This document shows positions 10,816-18,939 of a stretch of 64,000 nt of DNA, piece by piece (the stretch's first letter is position 1; each line of letters starts with the position of its first letter). This DNA is from Rhodothermia bacterium. Its GTDB lineage: Bacteria; Bacteroidota; Rhodothermia; Rhodothermales; UBA2364. Location of the stretch: the NCBI GenBank assembly GCA_017303715.1, contig JAFLBZ010000015.1, forward strand, positions 28,901 to 92,900. The letters run 5' to 3'. The notes under the pieces were generated by a model. The model was given only the letters and a program-made list of their open reading frames with translations. It did no database searches and was not told where the DNA came from. The translations under genes and the position numbers were made by a program.

Positions 10816-10840
10816 TTTGTAATGTTTTTTTTTACTTTTG
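10816..10840 (+). promoter_or_regulatory. Bacteroidota-type promoter (-7 element) before the small peptide gene
   Basis: TACTTTTG at 10833-10840 is a full match to the TAnnTTTG -7 element. A TTTG at 10816-10819 could be the -33 box, but the 13-base spacing is shorter than usual, so only the -7 part is well supported. The start codon follows 45 bases later. Confidence 0.45.
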
Positions 10841-10885
10841 ACGCCCCGAAAACGTCAAAACAGCCACACACAAACAAAAAATGCC

Positions 10886-11116
10886 ATGAAAAACCTCCAA
10901 GACTTTGCCCCTTTTGTGATAGATGCCAAGACCGAGGCCAATATTACAGGCGGCACTTATAAAATGCGCAAAAGGACGTTCGTTAGACCAGAAGCAAGTT
11001 CACTCATAAAAAGGAAAATTCATGTTTATGAAGAAGGCTCCCTTGATGGTGGTTTGCCGATTGAGTACCCGCTCTATATCCCAACCGATCCGTTTACACC
11101 GCCTAAACTCCCCTAA
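10886..11116 (+). CDS. Small peptide with double-glycine leader, possible RiPP precursor
   Basis: A 76-residue peptide. The start is the ATG at 10886; the open frame continues upstream only through promoter sequence. Residues 1-23 (MKNLQDFAPFVIDAKTEANI, then TGG) look like a GG-type leader: an amphipathic, acidic helix ending in Ile-Thr-Gly-Gly. The rest is a basic segment (KMRKRTFVRPE) and a Pro/Tyr-rich tail, with no Cys and few Ser/Thr. It has its own promoter-like element and a strong terminator, so it is a separate transcript. No modification enzyme or peptidase-ABC exporter lies nearby. The precursor call is inference; it could also be a short secreted or regulatory peptide. Confidence 0.6.
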   Translation: MKNLQDFAPFVIDAKTEANITGGTYKMRKRTFVRPEASSLIKRKIHVYEEGSLDGGLPIEYPLYIPTDPFTPPKLP

Positions 11117-11141
11117 GATCCATTCGTGAGGGTGAAATTTA

Positions 11142-11175
11142 ATGGGTTATGGTGACCAAACCATAACCCATTTTT
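11142..11175 (+). terminator. Rho-independent terminator after the small peptide gene
   Basis: Stem ATGGGTTATGG (11142-11152) pairs with CCATAACCCAT (11161-11171), with an 8-base loop and a T-run. The arms also work for the leftward catabolic operon ending at 11279, though the T-run favours rightward use. Confidence 0.85.
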
Positions 11176-11278
11176 CATCTGTGGAGAACACCTTATCCTC
11201 CATAAACTTGAGTGTTAAACCTGATTCATAAATATACTAAGAGGAAAAGCCGCCGGGTTCCGGTATTGCTTGGCAATT

Positions 11279-12295
11279 TCAAACGTGCTTGTTAAGATAA
11301 TTTTGGATGCCTGCTTGGATGTTTTTTGTGAAGTCCTGGCGGTCTGGAGATTTGTTTAAAAACGTATTTACCGGATAAAAGTGGGCTTGTTGGTAACTAT
11401 CGGCGAAAAGTTCAAAGCGCTGACGGGCAATAAAGTTCGACATGGCGGGGCGATTGCGGTGTTTACGTAGGGCTTCAATATCAATCGTGGCATTGGCCAC
11501 CATGCTTTCGCCATAGCCTGCTTCGCACAAGACCAATCCTTCGTTGTTAATGATTTTTGAAAGACCGTCTGTGCTGGCAAATGGGATGTCTATGCCCGCA
11601 ATACCTGCCGAATTTGCAGAAACGACGTAGGCCATATTTTCGATGGCGCGGGCGAGTTTAGCCACCCCTTTTTGGGTCATTTGCGGGCTTCCAACTTCGG
11701 ATGTGGCGTGTAGAAACACTTCAGCGCCACGCATCATCAAACAGCGTGCAATTTCGGGGTATAAAATTTCTTCGCTGGCAATACAAGCCAAATTGCCAAT
11801 CTCGGTTTTAGCAACGGGAAATACGCCGTCCAAACCATAAATTTCTACATAGCGATCCCAGACATCATGCGGCGTTGGCGCAAACATGCTATTTAAGCGG
11901 CGATAGCGTAAGACCATCTCGCCGGTTGGGGCAAAAACAAAACTTGCTTGGAAGTATAATGCTGGAAAATGCGGGTCTAATTCATACGCATTTCCACTTA
12001 GAAAGATATTTTGTTGTTTGGCAATTTCGGCTAAGGCGGCATATTCAGGGCCTTGTACGTGAAAACAAGCTTTTTCTTGCCAAAGCGGGAAACTTTCGCC
12101 CATGGGAAAGCCCGTCGCAAAATATTCGGGCAAGACCACCAAGCGTAAATCGGGGCCAATAAAGCGTTTGCTTGCCGCAATCTGTTGTTCAATTTTGGCA
12201 ATATTGTTCAAAACTTGTTGCCGTGCATCTTGGGGTGCAAGCGCATTAACTGCATGGCAAGTTGTTTGAAGGGCAAGGGCTTTATACGGCTCCAT
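11279..12295 (-). CDS. Nitrilase-superfamily carbon-nitrogen hydrolase with atypical active site
   Basis: A 338-residue nitrilase-fold protein; the start is the ATG at 12295 (an upstream ATG would overlap marR). The glutamate of the Glu-Lys-Cys triad is present in VVLPEYFATGFP. The usual YRK lysine region reads LRYRRLNSMF, with Arg in its place. The nucleophile region reads GNLACIASEEILYPEIAR instead of the common CYDxRFPE, so the one Cys is not clearly in the catalytic context. A subfamily with (G)xLAxxASEEI is known to me from amidase-like proteins in catabolic clusters. Expected activity is amide or carbamoyl hydrolysis, if active. It is the last gene of the leftward operon, 11 bases after marR. 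Confidence 0.75.
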   Translation of the reverse strand: MEPYKALALQTTCHAVNALAPQDARQQVLNNIAKIEQQIAASKRFIGPDLRLVVLPEYFATGFPMGESFPLWQEKACFHVQGPEYAALAEIAKQQNIFLSGNAYELDPHFPALYFQASFVFAPTGEMVLRYRRLNSMFAPTPHDVWDRYVEIYGLDGVFPVAKTEIGNLACIASEEILYPEIARCLMMRGAEVFLHATSEVGSPQMTQKGVAKLARAIENMAYVVSANSAGIAGIDIPFASTDGLSKIINNEGLVLCEAGYGESMVANATIDIEALRKHRNRPAMSNFIARQRFELFADSYQQAHFYPVNTFLNKSPDRQDFTKNIQAGIQNYLNKHV

Positions 12296-12306
12296 TCTCA
12301 AATTCT

Positions 12307-12780
12307 TTATGCACTCAAACGGCGGAGGCACGTTTCTATTAAGGCTAAAAAGACCTGCCGTTCATCTGTGCTTAGGTCTTCAAATAATTGTTCGTTGAGC
12401 ATTTTCCGCATTGGTTGAAGGGATTCCAACAGTTTAACCCCTTCCGGTGAGAGGGCAAGACGTTTGCGGCGGCGGTCTTCTGTGTCCTCGATCTGAACTG
12501 CCAAGCCTTTGTCTAACAAAGTTGCGATGAGGTTGGTGACATTCGGACGAGAGACGTTAAGGGCGCGGGTGATCTCGGCAGCAAGAATTTTTTTATCGTG
12601 TTGTTCACTCTCAAAAAAAGGTAGATTGGGGTCTTTTGCCAAATAAAGCATAATCAGCCATTGCTGGGTTGTAATGCCCAAGCCCTGACTAATCTGGTCT
12701 CGGCGGCGCTTTAAAGCATCTCCAAGTGCAATAAGGTGAAGGATTATAGACTCCTCCAAGCGTTTTTCAATCATGGACAT
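12307..12780 (-). CDS. MarR-family transcriptional regulator
   Basis: A 157-residue winged-helix regulator: long N-terminal dimerisation helix, GITTQQWLIMLYLA, the DNA-recognition helix LNVSRPNVTNLIATLLDKG, the wing EDTEDRRRKRLALSPEG, and a C-terminal dimerisation helix. MarR proteins of this type usually bind short AT-rich palindromes and release on binding aromatic or other pathway ligands. It is embedded near the end of the leftward catabolic operon, so it probably autoregulates that operon. The tandem TTAATAATyAACTA repeats in the divergent control region at 25606-25635 are the obvious candidate site, which is inference. Confidence 0.9.
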   Translation of the reverse strand: MSMIEKRLEESIILHLIALGDALKRRRDQISQGLGITTQQWLIMLYLAKDPNLPFFESEQHDKKILAAEITRALNVSRPNVTNLIATLLDKGLAVQIEDTEDRRRKRLALSPEGVKLLESLQPMRKMLNEQLFEDLSTDERQVFLALIETCLRRLSA

Positions 12781-12831
12781 TTACGGTTACGGGTGGAAAA
12801 GACGGCGTATGATTGATTGTTTCAAAAGAAT

Positions 12832-13746
12832 TTAGGGCAATAAGCGCCCAATTCCCGTACCCGTGAGATTTATGTAGCCATTTTTAGATGAAATATGCTT
12901 TAGGATTGTTTCTACGGCATGAACTCGGAAGGGCAATCCACTGATATAGGGCGTTAGTAGCAGGCTAAACACCCGTGCGCCGTGGGTTCCCGCTTCTTCA
13001 TAGAGTGCATCAAACTGATCTAAGACTTGGGTGACAAAGCTTTCTTCGGTTTGGTGATAGTCTATTAAGATACGATGATCCGATATTTCTTGCGAGAGCG
13101 GTAAGGCAACCAATTTCCCACCTTGCGTCTTCATCCAATAAGGCAAGTCATCATTTGCCCAATCGCAAATAAATGTACAACCGGCGGCGGCAACCAAGTG
13201 CGGAGTCTCGAACGATTCTGAAAAGGCGGGAGAAAGCCAACCGTTTACCGCCTGACCAGAACGGCTTCTAAGGATTTCTAAGCTTTCGGTAATGTATTGT
13301 TTTTCAACTTCCAGATCCATACCGCCATAATGCAGTGCGTCCATATCTACGCCATGCGCCACAATTTCGTGTCCTGCTTTTACCACTTCGTCCAATAAAA
13401 TCGGATATTTTTCTGCCAATACCGAATTCATGGCGAAATTGGCTTTAAACCCATATTTATCAAGCACTTTCATTAAACGAAAAACGCCAACCCGATTGCC
13501 ATAATCGCGGGTGGTATAGTGCCGAAAATCGGGGTAGGGCGTAACCATGCTGCCGGGTGCTTTAAAAGGCTTGCCCGATGGATTGAGCGGAAAAAACGTC
13601 AGCGGGATGGTTAGCATAACAGCCACACGCGCATTGTTGGGCAAGGTGAGTGGTGGCCGCTCGAAAAGATTCGACCACGCATACCAGTCGTGATCCATCC
13701 GATGTCCGCGCTTGGGATATTGAAGAAAAATCTCGTCTAAAGGCAT
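12832..13746 (-). CDS. PuuE-like polysaccharide-deacetylase-fold hydrolase (copy 1)
   Basis: A 304-residue NodB-fold protein of the group that contains PuuE allantoinase and cyclic-imide hydrolases rather than true sugar deacetylases. Signature parts are RDYGNRVGVFRLMKVLDKYG, then AGHEIVAHGVD with the metal-site His, then GWLSPAFS and CDWANDDLPY. No signal peptide, so it acts in the cytoplasm, as expected for a ring-opening amidohydrolase. Its start follows the stop of the second paralogue by only a few bases. The two copies differ widely outside the motifs, suggesting different substrates. A role in opening cyclic imides or amides is inferred from family and from the adjoining amidase gene. 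Confidence 0.85.
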   Translation of the reverse strand: MPLDEIFLQYPKRGHRMDHDWYAWSNLFERPPLTLPNNARVAVMLTIPLTFFPLNPSGKPFKAPGSMVTPYPDFRHYTTRDYGNRVGVFRLMKVLDKYGFKANFAMNSVLAEKYPILLDEVVKAGHEIVAHGVDMDALHYGGMDLEVEKQYITESLEILRSRSGQAVNGWLSPAFSESFETPHLVAAAGCTFICDWANDDLPYWMKTQGGKLVALPLSQEISDHRILIDYHQTEESFVTQVLDQFDALYEEAGTHGARVFSLLLTPYISGLPFRVHAVETILKHISSKNGYINLTGTGIGRLLP

Positions 13747-13749
13747 GGT

Positions 13750-14655
13750 CTAAATAGGTTCAGGGTTCCAAGAAGCAAAGGTGTCGTAATAATGCTCGAA
13801 GTAATAATCGGCGATTTCGCGGGCGGTTGTAACCCAAACATCTGAATGATTTGTGATGTATTGGAGCGCTTCTTCAAAGGGCTTAATACGGTGCGGATGC
13901 CCTACCAAAAACGCATGTAAAGGGATACACATCACCGTTCCGCTTTCTTCGCCCTCGGCATAGAGTTGATCGAATTGCTTTTTCAGCACATCGCCATAAT
14001 GACGCGGCGACATCAAATAGGAGTTATAACAAATGACATCGTTCACTTCTAAGGAATACGGCATGGAAATCAGCTGCCCCTTTTTTACGCGGATCGGTTG
14101 TGGTTGATCGTCTTGGAAAAGATCGCAGGTGTAGCGAATGCCATATTCGGCGATGAGGTCGAAGGTGCGCTCCGTGTGCGTGAGGGCTGGCGCAAGCCAA
14201 CCGGCAATGGCCTGTCCGGTGGCTTCTTTAACCGTATGCAAGGCATCTTCGATGATGCGCCGTTCTTGGGCTTCGTCCATACCATAGCAATACCGTGTGT
14301 TGTAGATGCCATGCGAGAAAAACTCCCAATTTCGCTCGTTGCAGGCTTGAATGATTTCGGGATGGTGTTGGCACATCGCCACCGAGAGCGAAACACTGCC
14401 TCGCACGTTGTACTTATCCATCGCCTCCATCATACGATAATGCCCAACGCGGTTGCCATAGTCGCGGGCGGCATAGCCTACAATATCGGGATTTGGTCTG
14501 CCCCAAGGTGTTCGATATGGATTTTTTGGCGGATCAAACTCGTAAAACTCGATATTTGGCGCAACCCAGAATGCGATTTTGGCTCCATTTTTCCATCGGA
14601 TCTTGGGACGGTTTTTATACGGCCAATAGGGGTATAATTCAGGGTCTCGCATCAT
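13750..14655 (-). CDS. PuuE-like polysaccharide-deacetylase-fold hydrolase (copy 2)
   Basis: A 301-residue paralogue of the next gene, with RDYGNRVGHYRMMEAMDKYN, WEFFSHGIYNTRY, the conserved GWLAPALTHTERTFDLIAE and CDLFQDDQPQPI. These match the allantoinase/imidase branch of the NodB fold. It is cytoplasmic, with no signal peptide. Its start codon overlaps the stop of the isochorismatase-family amidase (the ATGATG/TGA junction near 14652), indicating translational coupling. The coupling supports sequential chemistry, ring opening followed by half-amide hydrolysis, though the exact substrate is not shown by sequence. Confidence 0.86.
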   Translation of the reverse strand: MMRDPELYPYWPYKNRPKIRWKNGAKIAFWVAPNIEFYEFDPPKNPYRTPWGRPNPDIVGYAARDYGNRVGHYRMMEAMDKYNVRGSVSLSVAMCQHHPEIIQACNERNWEFFSHGIYNTRYCYGMDEAQERRIIEDALHTVKEATGQAIAGWLAPALTHTERTFDLIAEYGIRYTCDLFQDDQPQPIRVKKGQLISMPYSLEVNDVICYNSYLMSPRHYGDVLKKQFDQLYAEGEESGTVMCIPLHAFLVGHPHRIKPFEEALQYITNHSDVWVTTAREIADYYFEHYYDTFASWNPEPI

Positions 14656-15320
14656 AAGACATTCGGGTTATTCAGGTAATCTAGTACTTCTTGGTAAGAA
14701 ACCACGTCTGCATATTTTAACAGCAGATCGGTCAAATTGGCAAAATGGAAACTTTCGTGTTTATCGGCAACACATTCTTCGGGAACAATGGTGCGATAAC
14801 CTCGGGAGAGTGCATCTACAGCAGCCGCTCGTACACAGCCCGAAGTCGAGCCGCCTGTTAAAATAACGGTATCCACCCGATGCCAAACCAAGAGCGATTG
14901 CAGCGGCGTTTCAAAAAAAGGTGAGGGCATCCGTTTGCAATACACCACATCTGAAGGAAACACCTCCAAACGGTCGTCAAACTCGGCGCGGCGGCTGCCA
15001 AACTTGATGTTTTGGAGCGAATCGGGCGTATCGGTGCGGGTTCCCCAAACCCCTGCATCTTCTCCCGAATCCATATACGCCACGTAGGTAAAGACCACGG
15101 GCAAAGACTTTGCCCGTGCCAAGCGGTTAATTTCGTTGATGTATTGAATTTGGTTGGGATCGGTTTCGTAAGCCGTTTTGAATTCATCGGTTTTGGTGTA
15201 GGCTTTTTGCAAGTCAATATTGACTATGGCGGCCTTTCGCCCAAAACCAAACTTGGCGCGTGTTGGGTTTGCCTTTATTTCGTAATACAGTTCACGCGCT
15301 GTCTTGTTAGATCGCTCCAT
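14652..15320 (-). CDS. Isochorismatase-family amidase (N-carbamoylsarcosine amidase / maleamate amidase-like)
   Basis: A 222-residue cysteine hydrolase. The Asp-Lys-Cys triad is visible: Asp36 in NIDLQKAY, Lys129 in VVYCKRMPSPFF, and Cys162 in TSGCVRAAA. The start is the ATG at 15320; an earlier ATG would overlap the upstream SnoaL-like gene. Relatives remove ammonia from N-carbamoylsarcosine or from maleamate (NicF). In this operon it fits the step after cyclic-imide opening, converting a half-amide to a dicarboxylate. It overlaps the start of the downstream deacetylase-fold gene by four bases. Nicotinamidase and true isochorismatase are possible, but neither fits the neighbours. Confidence 0.85.
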   Translation of the reverse strand: MERSNKTARELYYEIKANPTRAKFGFGRKAAIVNIDLQKAYTKTDEFKTAYETDPNQIQYINEINRLARAKSLPVVFTYVAYMDSGEDAGVWGTRTDTPDSLQNIKFGSRRAEFDDRLEVFPSDVVYCKRMPSPFFETPLQSLLVWHRVDTVILTGGSTSGCVRAAAVDALSRGYRTIVPEECVADKHESFHFANLTDLLLKYADVVSYQEVLDYLNNPNVL

Positions 15321-15333
15321 GTTTTTTAGTGAT

Positions 15334-15747
15334 TTAAGCGGGTTTAAGCCAATCGCCAATACCGTAAGGGTCTGCCAAAGCCCCCGAAACATGTTCATGT
15401 CGGATTTTCCACGCGCCTTCGTGTTTCACCAAGACAAAACTTGCCCTGAAGGTGTTTTCAAAAACGCGCCCTTGGATATCCACGTTTAAGCGAATAATGC
15501 CAGCCACCCAGCCCATTTCGGTAGTTTCTTGACTGAACGGCCCTTCTAACCACGCTATGCTTTTTAAGGAAATGGCGGAGGCGCAGAAATCCATCCAGCC
15601 TTTTTGGATTTTCGTAAAACCGATGGTCGTCAGACGAGGGCCTTCCAAAATGATGTAAGTTTCTTCGGAAGGATCGTATTTAGCCAGAATTTCAGGCAAG
15701 TTTTTTTCGATAATTGCCTGATAATGCTCATTTACGGCTTGGATCAT
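15334..15747 (-). CDS. SnoaL-like / NTF2-fold protein
   Basis: A 137-residue NTF2-fold protein (YybH/SnoaL-like layout): N-terminal helix with HYQAIIEKNLPEILAKY, then TYIILEGPRLTTIGFTKIQ, then beta strands ending with VLVKHEGAWKIRHEHVSG. Such proteins are small pocket enzymes or binding proteins (isomerases, cyclases, dehydratases). Sequence alone does not give the reaction. It is tightly packed between an unknown 117-residue protein (3 bases) and the amidase (13 bases). Confidence 0.75.
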   Translation of the reverse strand: MIQAVNEHYQAIIEKNLPEILAKYDPSEETYIILEGPRLTTIGFTKIQKGWMDFCASAISLKSIAWLEGPFSQETTEMGWVAGIIRLNVDIQGRVFENTFRASFVLVKHEGAWKIRHEHVSGALADPYGIGDWLKPA

Positions 15748-15750
15748 TTT

Positions 15751-16104
15751 TTACATCTCGTTGATTTCGTCGGCAATTTGGTCCATCGGCTTGTTGTTTT
15801 CGGGTTGCGCAATGGCCTCCAATTCTTGTTGGACGATGCGTAAGATGCGTGCGCTGTATCGGGCGTGCCAAAGCTGACGGGCTTCGGCGGCTTCTTCGTC
15901 GGGCGAGTAGGCTTCGATTTCTTCACGAGAGACCAAGCCTTTTTCGGCCAAAATCCGTTCGAGCGTATCGAGGCGTTCACGTGCCACAGCCAATTCCATT
16001 CCCACAGCCATCGTAATATTTAACACACGTTCAACGGCGGGATCGTCAAAAAAGTAAGGGCGTGCCCCTTTCGACTTGTTATTTGCCACTAAAATATCGT
16101 TCAT
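15751..16104 (-). CDS. Small unknown protein in the methyltransferase unit
   Basis: A 117-residue protein that I do not assign to a family. It is mostly helical and charged: an Asn/Lys-rich start, then AVERVLNITMAVGMELAVARERLD, an acidic middle (SREEIEAYSPDEEAAEA) and a helical tail. No signal peptide, metal motif or membrane segment. It sits 18 bases downstream of the methyltransferase and 3 bases upstream of the SnoaL-like gene, so it is co-translated with pathway enzymes and could be a small subunit of one of them (inference). Confidence 0.7.
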   Translation of the reverse strand: MNDILVANNKSKGARPYFFDDPAVERVLNITMAVGMELAVARERLDTLERILAEKGLVSREEIEAYSPDEEAAEARQLWHARYSARILRIVQQELEAIAQPENNKPMDQIADEINEM

Positions 16105-16122
16105 AGTGCTACTCCGTTTAGG

Positions 16123-17319
16123 TTAGGATTGCGGTTTCCAGCCGCCAAATACATTCCAGATCGGGCTTCTGCCATAGTCTTCTTGGACGTTTGCATCTTT
16201 CTTTTTCTCGTCCAAATCATTAATGGCTTTGACTCCGACTTGCATAAACTCGGAGCGTGGGACGCCAGCTACTTCCATTAGGTCTTCTGGTTGTAGGTCG
16301 TGCATATGCCCCCAATAAGGCTCGGCGTTATAATACGCATCCCAATCGCGCATGAATTGCTCGTAATAGCTCATTTCGGGGGTGTATTGCGGCTGCTCGA
16401 TGTGGAGGTTTAGCCCACCCGGAGCCAAAACACGGTTGATTTCGCCAAAGATGCGGTGGATGGCCTTCCCGCCGGTTTCATGGAGGAACATGGTCGTCTG
16501 TACCCAATCGAAGCTTGCATCTGTAAATTCTGCCATATTCTCGGCATCTACTTGCATGAAGGTTACATTTTTAACCCCCAAAGTATTGGCACGCGCCGCA
16601 CCATAGCGCAACATCGGCGCACCAGCATCTATTGCAATGATCTCGGCATTGGGATACATTTCGGCGATGGGGAGCACATTATGCCCTAAGCCACAACCAA
16701 TATCCAGAATACGTTTGGGCTGAAAATCGGGATAGGTTTCCTTTACCCAATAAGCTATAGCTTTGCCCCCACCATCTGTTAAACGGCCCAACATGCCGCC
16801 AGTGGTAACAAACAAGCCGGTATCGTAGTTTCCGGCATTGGCAACATCGCCTTCCATGTACTCGGTGTGATAGCTACCGGGCATCAGGTGGTTATCCACA
16901 TGGCGGAGATAGGCCGGAACCTGAAAATCGGGTTTCAGCACCAAGTTTTTGCCATCTCCAATCCATTTTTGCGCTTTTTTGGCGAGGTCTTCCGCCTGAC
17001 GCATGACCACCGATCGGCCTGCTTGTTGGCGCATCTCCATCGTACAACGCCGGAGCGCTGCCCACGTTTGGTACATTGGGTCTTGGCTCATGGCGGCTTG
17101 TACCTCGTGCCGATCTTGGAAGGTGCGTCCGTTTTCCTGCACAAAGTTCGGCTCAACACGGTTGTCGTAGGCAATTTTGTTGCCGGGGGCAATGACCGTC
17201 GAGATAAAACGGTTCAGGTTTGTCAAGAAGTTGTAACGCGCGCGTTCGTCATGGTCAAACTCTGGCATCATCTCATGCTTTTGGAGTTTGGTGAACACAG
17301 GAGGAATTTGATAGCTCAT
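16123..17319 (-). CDS. SAM-dependent class I methyltransferase
   Basis: A 398-residue protein with a Rossmann methyltransferase domain in its second half. Motif I is RILDIGCGLGHNV at about 203-215, followed by EIIAIDAGAPMLRYGAARA, VKNVTFMQVDAENM, and the motif-III region INRVLAPGGLNLHIEQ. Residues 1-190 are an extra helical domain that I do not recognise. No membrane segments. In this operon it may methylate or mask a carboxylate or pyrrole-derived intermediate, or it may be a structural relative with another job; sequence does not decide. Confidence 0.83.
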   Translation of the reverse strand: MSYQIPPVFTKLQKHEMMPEFDHDERARYNFLTNLNRFISTVIAPGNKIAYDNRVEPNFVQENGRTFQDRHEVQAAMSQDPMYQTWAALRRCTMEMRQQAGRSVVMRQAEDLAKKAQKWIGDGKNLVLKPDFQVPAYLRHVDNHLMPGSYHTEYMEGDVANAGNYDTGLFVTTGGMLGRLTDGGGKAIAYWVKETYPDFQPKRILDIGCGLGHNVLPIAEMYPNAEIIAIDAGAPMLRYGAARANTLGVKNVTFMQVDAENMAEFTDASFDWVQTTMFLHETGGKAIHRIFGEINRVLAPGGLNLHIEQPQYTPEMSYYEQFMRDWDAYYNAEPYWGHMHDLQPEDLMEVAGVPRSEFMQVGVKAINDLDEKKKDANVQEDYGRSPIWNVFGGWKPQS

Positions 17320-17353
17320 CTTTTACAAGTTTAAGTTATTACAAAATAATGAC

Positions 17354-18937
17354 TTACATTTTTTCATCACCATATCCACCGCCACCCGGCAATTCCATCA
17401 CCAATTCCTCGTTGGGCATGAGTTTGTCGTGTCCTTTGGGCGGCGTAAAACGTCTTTTGCCGTCGGGTGTGCGAATAAAGAGCTTGCCTTTTCGTCCTTG
17501 TTGGCCACCAAAAAGTCCGTAAGCTTGGCTATTGACTTTTTCGGTTACATTGCTGATCTGGATGGGTGTTGTGCCTATGTTGCGGTAGGCGAAACGTTGT
17601 CCGGCACCGCCGTTAAATTTGCCACGACCGCCACTATTGGGGATCAGGCTTTTTTCGGTAACCAAGACGGGCGCATCGTGTTCAAATACTTCGATGGGAA
17701 CGTTGGCAACATTGGTTGGATAGCACAATGTTGGGCTACCATCTTGCCCATTTCGTCCACCATAACCACCTGCCAAGAACAAGTACTCGACGAATTCTGT
17801 ACCGTCGTTTCGTTTTCCACTTAGCACCATTACCCAAACGGCTGCGCCACAATCGGCTTGGACTTTGTCGGGAACGGCTTGGCTTAGGGCTAACATAATG
17901 GGCGCATACAAGAGATTGCCCGTTACATTGCGTGCGCCAAGCGGGGCTGGTTTTTGGGCATTGAGCAAACAACCTTTGGGCGCAGAAACATGAATTGGAC
18001 GAAAACTGCCCTCATTGTTCGGGACTTCAGGGCTAAAAACGCATTTTATTGGATAGGCAGTATATGCAAAAACATAGTTCAACACGGCATTGATCGCCAA
18101 ACGATGGACGGGCGAAGTACCCGTATAATCTACCCACACTTCATCGTCTTGAATGGTCAGGGCACACTGAAAAGTAACGGGTTCATTCATCCCATCTCCA
18201 TCAGCCGAATATGTGGCATGATACGTGCCGTTGGGGGCTTGTCGAATGGCATCGCGCATCGCTTTTTCACTTGCGGCAATGACTTGCGCCCCCAATTGGT
18301 CTATTTCGGTTAATTGGTTTTCGTGCATCAAGCGATGTAAAGCCCGAATGCCTTGATCGTTGGCAGCAACCTGCGCTAAAATATCGCCCAAGGTTTGGCG
18401 TGCCGCTCGGACATTGGTCTCGACAAACCGGAAAACCGTCTCATTTTTCACCCCGCCGTCATACAATTTAATGGGCGGAATGTACAAGCCTTCTTCGTAA
18501 AAATCTTTTGCACCCGCGCCCCAAAGCGCGCCACCAATGTCTGGGCTATGGGCAATACAACCAATAAATCCGATCAACCGACCGTCAAAAAAAATGGGGG
18601 AAACAATGCCAATATCGGGCTTGTGTCCCGCACAAAGCCAAGGATCGTTGGTAATAACCACATCGCCTTCGCGCCAGGTCTCAAAAGGAAAATGATCTTT
18701 GAGCAAGGCTTTGACCAAAAACGGTAATACACCCAAAAAGGAGGGCACACTAACACTACTTTGCGCCAACGATTGTCCTTTCGTATCCATCAAAACCACC
18801 GCAAAATCGGCGCTTTCGCGTGTTACTGAGGAGAAAGCCGTGCGTTGCAAGGTCGTTCCGGCTTCGTCCACAATGGAAATCAGCCGAGACCAGAGAATAC
18901 TCAGTTCTATCGCACTAAATTGCTGTACCGTGTTCAT
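17354..18937 (-). CDS. hyuB: Hydantoinase B / oxoprolinase beta-type subunit
   Basis: A 527-residue HyuB subunit of the ATP-dependent hydantoinase / 5-oxoprolinase / acetone-carboxylase superfamily. Start at ATG 18937, two bases after the hyuA stop; the upstream extension lacks family sequence. Key parts: VVITNDPWLCAGHKPDIG, GFIGCIAHSPDIGG, the NVTGNLLYAP region, GGRGKFNGGAGQ and the final ELPGGGGYGD. With HyuA it opens a lactam or hydantoin ring using ATP. Together the pair could act on a terminal lactam (pyrrolinone) ring, which is inference. The real substrate cannot be read from sequence. Confidence 0.92.
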   Translation of the reverse strand: MNTVQQFSAIELSILWSRLISIVDEAGTTLQRTAFSSVTRESADFAVVLMDTKGQSLAQSSVSVPSFLGVLPFLVKALLKDHFPFETWREGDVVITNDPWLCAGHKPDIGIVSPIFFDGRLIGFIGCIAHSPDIGGALWGAGAKDFYEEGLYIPPIKLYDGGVKNETVFRFVETNVRAARQTLGDILAQVAANDQGIRALHRLMHENQLTEIDQLGAQVIAASEKAMRDAIRQAPNGTYHATYSADGDGMNEPVTFQCALTIQDDEVWVDYTGTSPVHRLAINAVLNYVFAYTAYPIKCVFSPEVPNNEGSFRPIHVSAPKGCLLNAQKPAPLGARNVTGNLLYAPIMLALSQAVPDKVQADCGAAVWVMVLSGKRNDGTEFVEYLFLAGGYGGRNGQDGSPTLCYPTNVANVPIEVFEHDAPVLVTEKSLIPNSGGRGKFNGGAGQRFAYRNIGTTPIQISNVTEKVNSQAYGLFGGQQGRKGKLFIRTPDGKRRFTPPKGHDKLMPNEELVMELPGGGGYGDEKM

Positions 18938-18939
18938 AC

